Below, in pieces: positions 1 to 7,556 of a DNA stretch of 64,000 bases. The notes beneath the pieces were generated by a model, which saw only the letters and a program-made list of their open reading frames with translations, searched no databases and was not told where the DNA came from. This DNA comes from Spirochaetota bacterium (GTDB lineage Bacteria; Spirochaetota; Spirochaetia; Treponematales; Treponemataceae). The first letter of the stretch is position 1. Every line of letters starts with the position of its first letter. Made by a program: the position numbers and the translations under genes. The stretch is taken from contig JAEXRH010000017.1 in assembly GCA_023438065.1 (NCBI GenBank), forward strand, positions 1-64,000. Reading direction: 5' to 3'.

Positions 1-113
1 TGCCTGGTGGCCATAGTGGAGAGGCAATACCCGTTCCCATCCCGAACACGGAAGTCAAGCTCTCTAACGCCGATGATACTGCTGCAAAGTGGGAAAGTAG
101 GTAGCTGCCAGGC
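1..113 (+). rRNA. rrf: 5S ribosomal RNA
   Basis: The first bases and bases 100-113 form the closing helix typical of 5S rRNA (TGCCTGG paired with CCAGGC). The interior carries the conserved CCCGAACACGGAAGTCAAGC-type loop B/C region and the GGGAAAGTAGGT arm. Length (about 113 nt) is normal for bacteria. The gene begins at or just before the window edge, so 16S and 23S are presumably upstream, outside the window. It is followed at once by a T-run and a strong terminator hairpin. Confidence 0.96.
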
Positions 114-156
114 TTTTTTATTTTAAAGGCCCGCGTTTGGTGGGCCTTTAAAATAA
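114..156 (+). terminator. rRNA operon terminator
   Basis: A T-run follows the 5S end. A 12-bp perfect stem (TTTTAAAGGCCC at 121-132, GGGCCTTTAAAA at 142-153) with a 9-nt loop comes next. The symmetric A/T flanks make it usable in either direction. It is the expected end of the rRNA transcript. Confidence 0.8.
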
Positions 157-176
157 ACAGGTCGAAGGGTACCTAT

Positions 177-236
177 GAGAAGAATGGCGGCTTATATTGC
201 CTTGATAATCGTTACGCTTACTTCGCCATTCTTCTC
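177..236. repeat. 13-bp perfect inverted repeat, 34-nt spacer
   Basis: GAGAAGAATGGCG (177-189) is the exact reverse complement of CGCCATTCTTCTC (224-236). The spacer is AT-rich and non-coding. A second near-palindrome, AGCAACCGCG-T-CGCGATTGCT, follows at 241-261. Both lie between the real 5S tail and its duplicate, so they may be relics of a small mobile or palindromic element. No transposase or known element was recognised. Confidence 0.6.
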
Positions 237-263
237 CAAGAGCAACCGCGTCGCGATTGCTCG

Positions 264-293
264 GGTAGCTGCCAGGCCTTTTTTATTTTAAAA
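264..293 (+). repeat. Duplicate of the 5S rRNA 3' tail and T-run
   Basis: Bases 264-293 repeat bases 100-127 of the 5S gene end almost exactly: GGTAGCTGCCAGGC, then a T-run and ATTTTAAA, with one inserted C and one extra A. Only the tail is present, so this is not a second functional 5S gene. The two copies flank about 136 bp that contain the inverted repeats described at 177-261. The rest of 294-408 is AT-rich and holds nothing recognisable. Confidence 0.75.
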
Positions 294-408
294 GCCGTCG
301 TATCTGCAAGACTTCATAGTATCAAGAGAATCAGCAAAAAGTCTAACATCTCTAATTCATTCAATAGTTGCAAACCTTTGCAAATCGTACGTTTTTTAAA
401 GAAAAATC

Positions 409-437
409 TTTAAATTCCCCGAAAATGACCGTAAGAT
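409..437 (+). promoter_or_regulatory. Candidate leaderless promoter of the 77-aa gene
   Basis: TTTAAA (409-414), 17 nt, TAAGAT (432-437), then 6 nt to the ATG at 444. The individual hexamers are weak in an AT-rich region. The geometry matches the other candidate leaderless promoters in this window. Confidence 0.35.
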
Positions 438-443
438 CCATAT

Positions 444-677
444 ATGATAGAAATAAACGTACGGTATGATCATTCAGGAACGTGTACTGTAATCTATGAA
501 GTATGCGGTTCTTTATATGAATCACGCTTGATAAAACGAAAGTATGATCTGTATCTCCGATCGCAGGCTCGGCGCTTCAATTCATTCTGGGTACCCTCAC
601 GGAGAGTTTCCCGGGAATATCGGCAATGGTTGGAAGAACTCGAAGATCAAGACTTTCCGTTTCCTCCTGAGCCGTAA
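444..677 (+). CDS. Small hypothetical protein, 77 aa
   Basis: This open frame runs from ATG 444 to a TAA at 675-677. It encodes a charged 77-residue protein with a tyrosine/arginine-rich middle and an acidic, proline-rich C-terminus (FPFPPEP). I recognise no domain. Base composition is clearly more AT-rich than the genes that follow, which suggests a different origin or weak constraint. There is no Shine-Dalgarno sequence; the start lies 6 nt after a TAAGAT hexamer, the leaderless layout seen elsewhere here, which modestly supports reality. It could also be a chance frame in the rRNA flank. Bases 678-859 after it hold no gene or structure that I can support. Confidence 0.45.
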   Translation: MIEINVRYDHSGTCTVIYEVCGSLYESRLIKRKYDLYLRSQARRFNSFWVPSRRVSREYRQWLEELEDQDFPFPPEP

Positions 678-836
678 TCATCGATACGCATCTGGATTGA
701 ATAGCGTGCCATACGCAAGAAAGATTACGTCATTCCTACGTTGCTCTATAACGCTTTAATTCGATAACGGTAATAGTGAGCTTCCTCTCGAATCTGCTTG
801 CGATTATGATCTGGGCGCGGAATATTTAAAGACGGA

Positions 837-865
837 TTACCTTCGCTAAAGATTTCCTGTATACT
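837..865 (+). promoter_or_regulatory. Candidate leaderless promoter of ktrB
   Basis: TATACT at 860-865 is a good -10 (5 of 6). The -35 position (TTACCT, 837-842, 17-nt spacer) is weak. Only 6 nt separate the -10 from ATG 872, so transcription should begin at or beside the A of the start codon. Confidence 0.5.
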
Positions 866-871
866 GCGAAA

Positions 872-2212
872 ATGCATATACGTATGTCGACGGACAAAAT
901 TCAGCTCTTCACGTATTTCATCGCGATATGCCTCTTGGGCTCATTTCTCCTTTCCTGTCCTTTTTCATATGAATCGAAAATACCCGTTCCCTACATCGAT
1001 GCGCTATTTCTGTCGGTTTCAGCGGTATGCGTAACCGGATTGTCGACTGTCGATATGAGGCTGTTTAGCGTTACAGGGTTTCTCGTCATAATGGGTCTCA
1101 TCGAGCTCGGCGGACTGGGAATAATCACTTTTGTCTCTTTGTATATTGCCGTTCCGAAGCGGCGAATGACTTTGGTGAATCGTGCCGTCGTCCGTGAGTT
1201 TTTCATCGAGGACGTCGAGGTCGAGCCCAAGAGCATCCTGCGCTCAATCATCCTGTTCACGGTTGGCATCGAAATGATCTGCGCCATTCTGCTTATCCCG
1301 GAATTTCAAAGAGAAGGCTCCTCAAGGCCCGTTTTGGACGCCGCTTTTCATTCGGTATCCGCGTTTTGTAACGCCGGTTTTTCGACCTATCAGGACAGTC
1401 TTTGCCCTTTCGCGGGAAACTTCGCCATACAGGCGATAATCATGGTTTTGATCGTCTCCGGAGGCATCGGTTTCACGGTTTTGACGGATATCTCGAGGCG
1501 CTTTATTCTCCGAAAGCGCGCACGAATGAGTTTTCACTCGAGAATGGTGTTGACCGTAACCGCCATATTGATCCTCTTGAGCGTGGCATTGATCTTTTTG
1601 GCCGAGAGAAACGCGTCCTTCACGGGCTTGTCGACGCCTCAAAAGCTTTTCGCGTCGCTGTTCTCCGCGATCACGCCACGAACCGCCGGATTCTCTGTCG
1701 TACCGCAAGACGGGTTCACGCCCGCGACGAATCTCCTGGTTATGGTCTTGATGTTCATAGGCGGTTCGCCGGGATCGATCGCCGGAGGGATCAAGACCAC
1801 GACGTTCATGATCGTAATTATCTACGCGATTAGGGGCAATACGGAGCGGAAGGGCTTGAATATCCTGCGCAGGAATATCGACACCTCGGTCGTCGAGAAG
1901 GCCTTCAGCATCTTCGCGAAAAGCCTCATGATATTGATCCTCGCCCTCGCCTTGCTTCTCTGTACCGAGCGAAGCCTTCTTTCTGCAGCGCGGTTTTCGG
2001 CGTTCGATCTCTTTTTCGAAGTCGTTTCCGCCTTTGGCACGGTAGGGCTCTCGCTCGGGGTCACCCCGCATCTATCCATGTTGGGAAAACTCGTTATTAT
2101 CGCCACGATGTTCATCGGGCGGACCGGAATATTCGCGATGGCGCTTGGATTCGCGCACCGGGAAAAAGAACACTTGTTCGAGTATCCGTCGGCAAACGTT
2201 CTCGTGGGTTAG
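872..2212 (+). CDS. ktrB: Potassium transporter membrane subunit KtrB/TrkH
   Basis: This is the pore-forming subunit of a Ktr/Trk potassium uptake system in the inner membrane. The 446-residue length fits KtrB better than the longer TrkH. The four P-loop repeats of the SKT superfamily are visible through their filter glycines: SAVCVTGLST near residue 48, SAFCNAGFST near 165, AITPRTAGFS near 266 and SAFGTVGLSL near 390. Hydrophobic helices fill the rest. The gene is followed after 8 nt by the RCK-domain partner, so the two form an operon. No Shine-Dalgarno precedes ATG 872; an alternative start is the ATG at 884 (MSTDK). Confidence 0.93.
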   Translation: MHIRMSTDKIQLFTYFIAICLLGSFLLSCPFSYESKIPVPYIDALFLSVSAVCVTGLSTVDMRLFSVTGFLVIMGLIELGGLGIITFVSLYIAVPKRRMTLVNRAVVREFFIEDVEVEPKSILRSIILFTVGIEMICAILLIPEFQREGSSRPVLDAAFHSVSAFCNAGFSTYQDSLCPFAGNFAIQAIIMVLIVSGGIGFTVLTDISRRFILRKRARMSFHSRMVLTVTAILILLSVALIFLAERNASFTGLSTPQKLFASLFSAITPRTAGFSVVPQDGFTPATNLLVMVLMFIGGSPGSIAGGIKTTTFMIVIIYAIRGNTERKGLNILRRNIDTSVVEKAFSIFAKSLMILILALALLLCTERSLLSAARFSAFDLFFEVVSAFGTVGLSLGVTPHLSMLGKLVIIATMFIGRTGIFAMALGFAHREKEHLFEYPSANVLVG

Positions 2213-2220
2213 GGGGGAGT

Positions 2221-2931
2221 ATGAAGCAATTCGCTATTATCGGTTTGGGCGCGTTCGGACAGAGAATGCTCGAAGAGCTGCTTAAAAGCACGAATGAAAT
2301 AATCATCATCGACCGCGATAAGGATATCATCGACCGGTATAAGGATCTCGCGAAAGCCGCGTACGTTACCGATGCGATAAACGAGATGGCGCTTATCAAA
2401 ATAATCCCGTCCGGCATAGACGCCGTCATCGTCGATCTCGGTGGCAAGATCGAGTCTTCGATAATGGCGACAAACTACCTGAAAAAGATGGGCGTAGAGA
2501 AGATTATCGTGAAGGCTCAGACGGACGAGCACGGCGAGGTCTTGAGCATGGTCGGCGCCACGCAGGTTGTGTATCCCGATCGCGAGGCGGCGAAGCGAAT
2601 AACCCCGATTCTCGCTTCCTCTCTCCTGTTCAATTTCATGCAGATCTCGGAGAATCTTTCCCTTGCCGAGGTTCGTGCCAACGAGTATTGCGTGGGAAAA
2701 AGCCTGCTCGACGCGAATCTCCGAAAAGCCTTTGGCCTTAACGTAGTGGCGATGCGTAAGATCGACAAGGAGGATTTCGCGTTCATCAGCGATCCTTCGT
2801 ACGTTTTCGCCGAGGATGATATCCTTCTGGTCGCGGGTTCCGAGGAAAATATCGGAAGATTCTCGGGCATCGGCGAAGCCAGGGCGCAAAAAGGCAGATT
2901 CGGTGTTTTCAAATCCCTGTTTTCCCGGTAG
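2221..2931 (+). CDS. ktrA: Potassium transporter regulatory subunit KtrA (RCK domain)
   Basis: This cytosolic gating subunit binds nucleotides and controls KtrB. The N-terminus is a Rossmann fold with the GLGAFG nucleotide loop (residues 7-12), followed by IIIDRD, whose acidic residue normally contacts the ribose. The first half is the RCK-N domain; residues from about 140 on (SLAEVRANEYCVGKSL) form the RCK-C ligand domain. A single RCK unit of 236 residues matches KtrA rather than the double-length TrkA. A strong GGGGGAG precedes ATG 2221. The gene converges on malQ with 21 nt between the stops and no clear terminator there. Confidence 0.93.
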   Translation: MKQFAIIGLGAFGQRMLEELLKSTNEIIIIDRDKDIIDRYKDLAKAAYVTDAINEMALIKIIPSGIDAVIVDLGGKIESSIMATNYLKKMGVEKIIVKAQTDEHGEVLSMVGATQVVYPDREAAKRITPILASSLLFNFMQISENLSLAEVRANEYCVGKSLLDANLRKAFGLNVVAMRKIDKEDFAFISDPSYVFAEDDILLVAGSEENIGRFSGIGEARAQKGRFGVFKSLFSR

Positions 2932-2952
2932 GATCGCCTTTGCCTGATTGCG

Positions 2953-4506
2953 TCAGGACAGATGCCGAATGTTCCGCGCGTACAGCCTTGATAGCTTCTT
3001 GAGCCATGCCGCGCGCGAATTCTCGAGAAGGGCGCGGTCCATTCGCCAGGTCCAGTTATTTCCCAGGGTCGATGGCGTGTTCATTCGCGTTTCGCTCCCC
3101 AAGCCATAGATATCCTGGAGGGGGAATATCGCGAATACGGCGACGGACATGAGCGAAACCCGGACGAGCTCGCCGACGATGTCTTCTTGTGCTGTCTTCC
3201 CGCCGAGGTAATCATGTACCAGGGAGATCTCCGCCGGTGAAGCGTTGTCGATCCAGCCGCGCATCGTGTCGTTGTCGTGCGTCCCCGTATAGACCACGGA
3301 GTTTTCTCCGTACATGTGGGGCAGAAACGGATTCGTGAAACCTTCCTTACCCGCCTCGCTGACGTCGAACGCGAATTGGAGAACCTTCATGCCCGGCAAG
3401 GAAAAGTCGTCGCGAAGGCGTTTGACCTCGTCGGTTATGAGGCCAAGATCCTCGGCGAGGATCGGAAGATCCCCGAGCTTTTTTCGAATCGTCCTGAAGA
3501 AGTCGTGATCGGGGCCTTTCACCCAACGTCCGTTGATCGCCGTCGGCTCGCCAGCGGGTATCGCCCAGTAGGCCTCGAAGCCGCGAAAATGGTCCACTCG
3601 AATATAGTCGACGAGATCGAGAATATGGCGGATGCGGGCAACCCACCAGGCATACCCGTCTTTCTTCATGGCGTGCCAATCATAGAGGGGATTGCCCCAA
3701 AGCTGGCCCGTGGCGCTGAAGTAGTCGGGGGGGACGCCGGCGACGGCTTTCGGCGTACCGTCGCGATTGAGCTGGAAAAGTCGCTGATTGGACCAGACAT
3801 CCGCGGAATCCGCCGCCACGAAGATCGGCACGTCGCCGATGATGGATATCCCCTTGTCGTTCGCGTACTTCTTTAACGCCGCCCATTGGGAGAAAAAGAA
3901 GAATTGGATCGCCTTATGCGAGTCAAGGAAGGCTCCCCTTGAACGGGCCCATTCCCGGAGTGCCTTCGCATCGCGCGTCGCGAGCTCTTTCGGCCAGAAG
4001 TTGTTCCAGAGCTTGCCCTGAAGTCCCTGTTCCTGAGCTTGCGCGTCATGGAATTCCTTGATGTCCATGAAGAGGGCAAAATCGTCGAGCCAGGAGGCAT
4101 TACGCCTCAAAAAGTCGTTGAAATCCCGGGTATCCGCGCTCTCGAGAAACTTCTTCGCGGCTTTCTTGAGGATTGGCGTTTTCCACCATACGACTGATCC
4201 AAAGTCGACGGGACCGGAGTCCTTGATATAGTCCGGAGGGATTACGTCATCCTGGGTCAAATACCCTTGCGCTACGAGGATATCGAGATCGACGAGAAGC
4301 GGATTTCCGGCGAAGGTCGAAAAGGACGCATAGGGCGAATCGCCATATCCGGTCGGTCCGAGCGGAAGAATCTGCCAGAGGGTCTGTCCCGCGTCGGAAA
4401 GCCAATCGACAAAACGATACGCTTCACTACCCAAGGTGCCGATTCCGGGGGTTGTGGGTAACGAGGTTGGATGGAGTAATACGCCGCTTGAACGGGCTAG
4501 TTTCAT
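2953..4506 (-). CDS. malQ: 4-alpha-glucanotransferase (amylomaltase)
   Basis: GH77 enzyme that transfers maltosyl and longer alpha-1,4-glucan units between chains and releases glucose; cytosolic maltodextrin metabolism. The N-terminus shows the family pattern SSGVLLHPTSLP and GTLG, then QTLWQILPLGPTGYGDSPY. The catalytic aspartate lies in YIRVDHFRG near residue 300 and the glutamate in LAEDLG near 345. NDTMRGW and the C-terminal QDIYGLG are also typical. The length of 517 aa is normal. I chose ATG 4506 because AAGGAG lies about 7 nt upstream; an in-frame upstream start at 4548 falls inside the operator. It is monocistronic, with its own promoter and palindromic operator. Confidence 0.95.
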   Translation of the reverse strand: MKLARSSGVLLHPTSLPTTPGIGTLGSEAYRFVDWLSDAGQTLWQILPLGPTGYGDSPYASFSTFAGNPLLVDLDILVAQGYLTQDDVIPPDYIKDSGPVDFGSVVWWKTPILKKAAKKFLESADTRDFNDFLRRNASWLDDFALFMDIKEFHDAQAQEQGLQGKLWNNFWPKELATRDAKALREWARSRGAFLDSHKAIQFFFFSQWAALKKYANDKGISIIGDVPIFVAADSADVWSNQRLFQLNRDGTPKAVAGVPPDYFSATGQLWGNPLYDWHAMKKDGYAWWVARIRHILDLVDYIRVDHFRGFEAYWAIPAGEPTAINGRWVKGPDHDFFRTIRKKLGDLPILAEDLGLITDEVKRLRDDFSLPGMKVLQFAFDVSEAGKEGFTNPFLPHMYGENSVVYTGTHDNDTMRGWIDNASPAEISLVHDYLGGKTAQEDIVGELVRVSLMSVAVFAIFPLQDIYGLGSETRMNTPSTLGNNWTWRMDRALLENSRAAWLKKLSRLYARNIRHLS

Positions 4507-4531
4507 GACACAACTCCTTGAGTATCGGTTT

Positions 4532-4545
4532 GTAAACCGGTTTAC
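4532..4545. promoter_or_regulatory. Palindromic LacI-type operator for malQ
   Basis: GTAAACCGGTTTAC is a perfect 14-bp palindrome with a central CCGG, in the style of LacI/GalR-family operators. It lies just downstream of the malQ -10 box and covers the expected transcription start, an arrangement suited to repression. No LacI-family gene lies in the window. Confidence 0.65.
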
Positions 4546-4550
4546 CAACT

Positions 4551-4579
4551 AATATAACGTATTTCGGATAAACTCGCAA
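4551..4579 (-). promoter_or_regulatory. malQ promoter
   Basis: On the minus strand: TTGCGA (complement of 4574-4579), a 17-nt spacer, and TATATT (complement of 4551-4556). Both hexamers are close to the sigma-70 consensus. The palindromic operator at 4532-4545 follows within a few bases. Confidence 0.7.
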
Positions 4580-4589
4580 GTGAACAGTA

Positions 4590-4620
4590 ATAAAAAACCG
4601 CCCCCTTGAGGAGCGGTTTT
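4590..4620 (-). terminator. Terminator of the fusA-ATPase operon
   Basis: Read on the minus strand, AAAAACCGC pairs with GCGGTTTTT across a C/G-rich loop and is followed by a T-run (TTTTTTATT). It lies about 45 nt past the stop of the ATPase gene and just upstream of the malQ promoter. Confidence 0.75.
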
Positions 4621-4662
4621 TCTTGTTGACGATGAAACTCCGGCTTGCGCCGGTTTCGTCCG

Positions 4663-5346
4663 TTATTTGTCGGCGATAAGAAGCGTCTTGACGTCGAGCT
4701 TGAGATCGGTGGTGTAATCCGCCTTCCCGTGCTCCTTGAGCGCCTTGATCTGGATACAGTCGCTCTTGGGCTCGAGATAGATCACCACGTCGAGGTCCTT
4801 CTCGAAAGGCTTGAGCGTGGCGGGAAGTCCCTTGTCCGCGGCTTCCGCGTTCGCGCTGTACCAGATCGCGATTCCCGTTTCCTTGGCGAACGCCTTCATC
4901 TGTTCCATGCTCTCGGGGATCGCCTTGGCGAAGTCGAAACCGTCGACGATGATCGCCTCGGGCTTGGTTCCGCCTTCCGCGAGCGCCTTGATGGTCTTGA
5001 TGACCTGCACGGTCTTGACGTTGTCCTGGTTGAAGTTAAGGACGATACGCTTCGCGACGAGCTCGGCCTTCACGTCCGCGGCCTTGTCGAGGTTTTTCTT
5101 CTTGGCGAGCTCGCCGAAGATATCCTCGTACCAGGTCATGACGTGATTCGCCTGCTGGTTGAACGAGACGTGCACGACGGAGCTCCCCTGGAGGAGCTTG
5201 TCGATGCCGAGCTGAACGAGGATGGAGGTCTTTCCGAGACCCTTCTTGGAGACAATAACGCCGATTTCGCCGGCCTTGACGCCGCCGCCGAGGGACTTTT
5301 CGAAGTTCCGGACGGGGCTCCTTTCAATAAGATCCTGCTTTACCAT
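4663..5346 (-). CDS. RecA/KaiC-like P-loop ATPase, function unknown
   Basis: A 227-residue single-domain P-loop ATPase. Walker A is SKKGLGKTS (about residues 33-41) and Walker B is AIIVDGFD (about 135-142). The layout (FEKSLGGGVKAGEIGVIV, then Walker A, then SSVVHVSFNQQ) resembles the KaiC/RadA branch of the RecA fold, where an NTPase domain begins with a gly-rich gate. I recognise no DNA-binding or output domain. It starts 10 nt after the fusA stop with AGGAG upstream, so it is cotranscribed with EF-G; a terminator follows it. The tie to fusA suggests a role near translation or a general housekeeping role, but that is inference only. Confidence 0.8.
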   Translation of the reverse strand: MVKQDLIERSPVRNFEKSLGGGVKAGEIGVIVSKKGLGKTSILVQLGIDKLLQGSSVVHVSFNQQANHVMTWYEDIFGELAKKKNLDKAADVKAELVAKRIVLNFNQDNVKTVQVIKTIKALAEGGTKPEAIIVDGFDFAKAIPESMEQMKAFAKETGIAIWYSANAEAADKGLPATLKPFEKDLDVVIYLEPKSDCIQIKALKEHGKADYTTDLKLDVKTLLIADK

Positions 5347-5356
5347 TGCCGTCTCC

Positions 5357-7441
5357 TTATTTCTGCTCTGCCTTGCGCTTGGCCTCGTACTCCTTGATCA
5401 GGGTCTCGGCGACGCTATTGGGCACTTTGCCGTACTTGGCAAATTCCATCGAGTATTCGGCCTTTCCCTGGGTCGAGGAGCGAAGGATGGTCGAGAAGCC
5501 GAACATTTCGCTGAGCGGAACTTCCGCGTCGACGCGGGTAAAGTTATCGTCCTCGGTGGACGAGAGGATTATACCACGGCGCTGGTTGATGAGTCCAAAG
5601 ATATTTCCCTGGAACTCCTGCGGTCCCTCGATCGATACCTTCATGATCGGCTCGAGGATTGCGGGCTTCGCCTTGAGATAGGCCTCGCGGAAACCGCCGA
5701 TCGCGGCGATCTGGAAGGCGATATCCGAGGAGTCGACCGGGTGGAACTGACCGTCGTTGATCGTCGCGCGAACGCCGACGATCGGGAAGCCGATGAGCGC
5801 GCCCTTCTTGAGCGACTCCTTGAATCCCTTGTCGCACGAGGGGATGTACTCGTTCGGGATGGCGCCGCCCTTGATGGCGTCGACGAACTCGTAATCGGCC
5901 TCGATCGGCTCGATGAAACCGGCGACGCGGCCGTACTGTCCGGATCCTCCGGTCTGCTTCTTGTGGGTATAGTTGAAGTCGGCGCGCTGGGTGATCGCCT
6001 CGCGGTACGCGACCTGGGGCTTTCCGGTCTCGACCTCGCAGTTATACTCGCGCTTCATGCGCTCGACGTAGACTTCGAGGTGGAGCTCGCCCATTCCCTG
6101 GATGATCGTCTGGTTGGACTCGGGATCGACGAAGCAGTGGAAGGTCGGGTCTTCCTTGGTGAAGCGGTTGAGCGCCTTCGCCATCTGGTCGGAGGACTTC
6201 TTGTCCTTCGGGGTGATGGAAAGGTCGATAACCGGCGCGGGAACGAACATCGAGCTCATCGCGTAGTTAAGCCCGCCGCCGCAGAAGGTATCTCCCGAGG
6301 CGCACTCGATGCCGAAGAGCGCGACGATGTCGCCGGGAACGCCCTCGTTGATGTCGATCATCTCGGAGGAGTGCATGCGTACGAGACGTCCGACCTTGAA
6401 CCTCTTGTGGGCGCGGGTGTTATAGAGCTCGTCGCCCTTCTTGATGGCGCCCTGATAGATGCGGACGTAGGTGAGCTGGCCGTACTTGCCGTCCTCGAGC
6501 TTGAAGCCGAGGGCGACGGTCGGGGCCTTCTCGTCGCAGGTAAGCTCGACCTGTTCCTCGTTCTTGTCGAGGTCGAGGGCGATGTTCTTGACCTCGGTCG
6601 GGTCCGGAAGGAACTTGGTGACGCCGTCGAGCATGCACTGGATACCCTTGTTCTTGTAGGCGGAGCCGAGGAACACGGGGACGAACTGCTCGGCGAGGGT
6701 TCCCTTGCGGATCGCGGCGTTGATCATCTCCTCGGTCTCGGCGCCCTCGAGGTAAGCCTCGGCGAGGTCGTCGGAGAACATGGAGGCCGCGTCGAGGAGC
6801 TCGTCGCGGTACTTCTTGGCGTCGGCCTGGAGGTGCGCGGGGATCTCGGCGTAGCGGATCTCGGTACCGGCGTCGCCCTCGAAGTAGACGGCCTTCATGG
6901 TGACGAGGTCGACGACGCCCTCGAGCTTGTCCTCGAGGCCGATCGGGAGCTGCATCATGTACGCGTTGAGCCCGAGCTTCTCGCGGAGCTGCATGCGGAC
7001 CTTGAGCGGGTTCGCGCCGGTGCGGTCGCACTTGTTGACGAACGCGATGCGGGGAACGTGATAGCGCTTGAGCTGGCGATCGACGGTGATCGACTGGGAC
7101 TGGACGCCGCCAACCGAGCAGAGGACGAGGATGGCCCCGTCAAGAACGCGGAGGGAGCGCTCGACTTCGATGGTGAAATCGACGTGTCCGGGGGTATCGA
7201 TAACGTTGATGGTGTAATCTTTCCAGTTAACCTGCGTAGACGCAGACTGAATCGTGATTCCGCGCTCGCGCTCGAGCTCCATACCGTCCATAACGGCGCC
7301 GACTCCGTCTTTACCGCGGACTTCGTGGATCGCGTGGATCTTGTTGCAGTAAAAGAGGATGCGCTCGGAAAGGGTCGTCTTTCCCGAGTCAATGTGGGCG
7401 CTGATACCGATATTCCTCATCTTGGAAATATCAAAGGCCAT
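5357..7441 (-). CDS. fusA: Elongation factor G, spirochaetal/mitochondrial-like type
   Basis: Translational GTPase that moves tRNA and mRNA through the ribosome. G1 is AHIDSGKTT (residues 15-23), with RGITI (G2), DTPGH (G3) and NKCD (G4) following. Domains II-V are complete, ending EYEAKRKAEQK; the length of 694 aa is normal. AHIDSGKTT, with Ser rather than the common Ala, is the form in mitochondrial EF-G1 and in the spirochaete-planctomycete EF-G1 group, where a paralogue takes over ribosome recycling. I set the start at ATG 7441 (MAFDISKM); the in-frame GTG at 7456 has no ribosome site, while GAGG lies upstream of 7441. A clear promoter lies at 7511-7539. Confidence 0.96.
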   Translation of the reverse strand: MAFDISKMRNIGISAHIDSGKTTLSERILFYCNKIHAIHEVRGKDGVGAVMDGMELERERGITIQSASTQVNWKDYTINVIDTPGHVDFTIEVERSLRVLDGAILVLCSVGGVQSQSITVDRQLKRYHVPRIAFVNKCDRTGANPLKVRMQLREKLGLNAYMMQLPIGLEDKLEGVVDLVTMKAVYFEGDAGTEIRYAEIPAHLQADAKKYRDELLDAASMFSDDLAEAYLEGAETEEMINAAIRKGTLAEQFVPVFLGSAYKNKGIQCMLDGVTKFLPDPTEVKNIALDLDKNEEQVELTCDEKAPTVALGFKLEDGKYGQLTYVRIYQGAIKKGDELYNTRAHKRFKVGRLVRMHSSEMIDINEGVPGDIVALFGIECASGDTFCGGGLNYAMSSMFVPAPVIDLSITPKDKKSSDQMAKALNRFTKEDPTFHCFVDPESNQTIIQGMGELHLEVYVERMKREYNCEVETGKPQVAYREAITQRADFNYTHKKQTGGSGQYGRVAGFIEPIEADYEFVDAIKGGAIPNEYIPSCDKGFKESLKKGALIGFPIVGVRATINDGQFHPVDSSDIAFQIAAIGGFREAYLKAKPAILEPIMKVSIEGPQEFQGNIFGLINQRRGIILSSTEDDNFTRVDAEVPLSEMFGFSTILRSSTQGKAEYSMEFAKYGKVPNSVAETLIKEYEAKRKAEQK

Positions 7442-7465
7442 AATCCTGTACCTCACTCATTATTG

Positions 7466-7484
7466 TTTTGCGAAAAACGCAAAA
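7466..7484. repeat. Hairpin in the fusA 5' untranslated region
   Basis: TTTTGCG-AAAAA-CGCAAAA is a 7-bp stem with a 5-nt loop in the roughly 60-nt leader between the fusA promoter and its start. It is A/T-rich and could be an mRNA stability or regulatory element; no factor can be named. Confidence 0.4.
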
Positions 7485-7510
7485 GTTTTCATAAACATGT
7501 AATCAGTTGC

Positions 7511-7539
7511 AGTATATCGAAAACAGTCCTGAGTTGCAA
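7511..7539 (-). promoter_or_regulatory. fusA promoter
   Basis: On the minus strand: TTGCAA (7539-7534), exactly 17 nt, then TATACT (7516-7511). It is a near-consensus housekeeping promoter and gives a leader of about 60 nt before ATG 7441. Confidence 0.75.
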
Positions 7540-7556
7540 TAGAGTGCTTCGGTGCG

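Noticed and set aside
264..293. Second 5S rRNA gene
   Set aside because: Only the last 14 bases and T-run are present; the rest of the 5S molecule is missing.
4507..4548. Start of malQ at 4548
   Set aside because: The extra N-terminus would be encoded by the operator and transcription start region; ATG 4506 has an ideal AAGGAG.
7442..7456. GTG 7456 as the EF-G start
   Set aside because: No ribosome site before it, and EF-G proteins start at the MAF-type Met at 7441, which has GAGG upstream.
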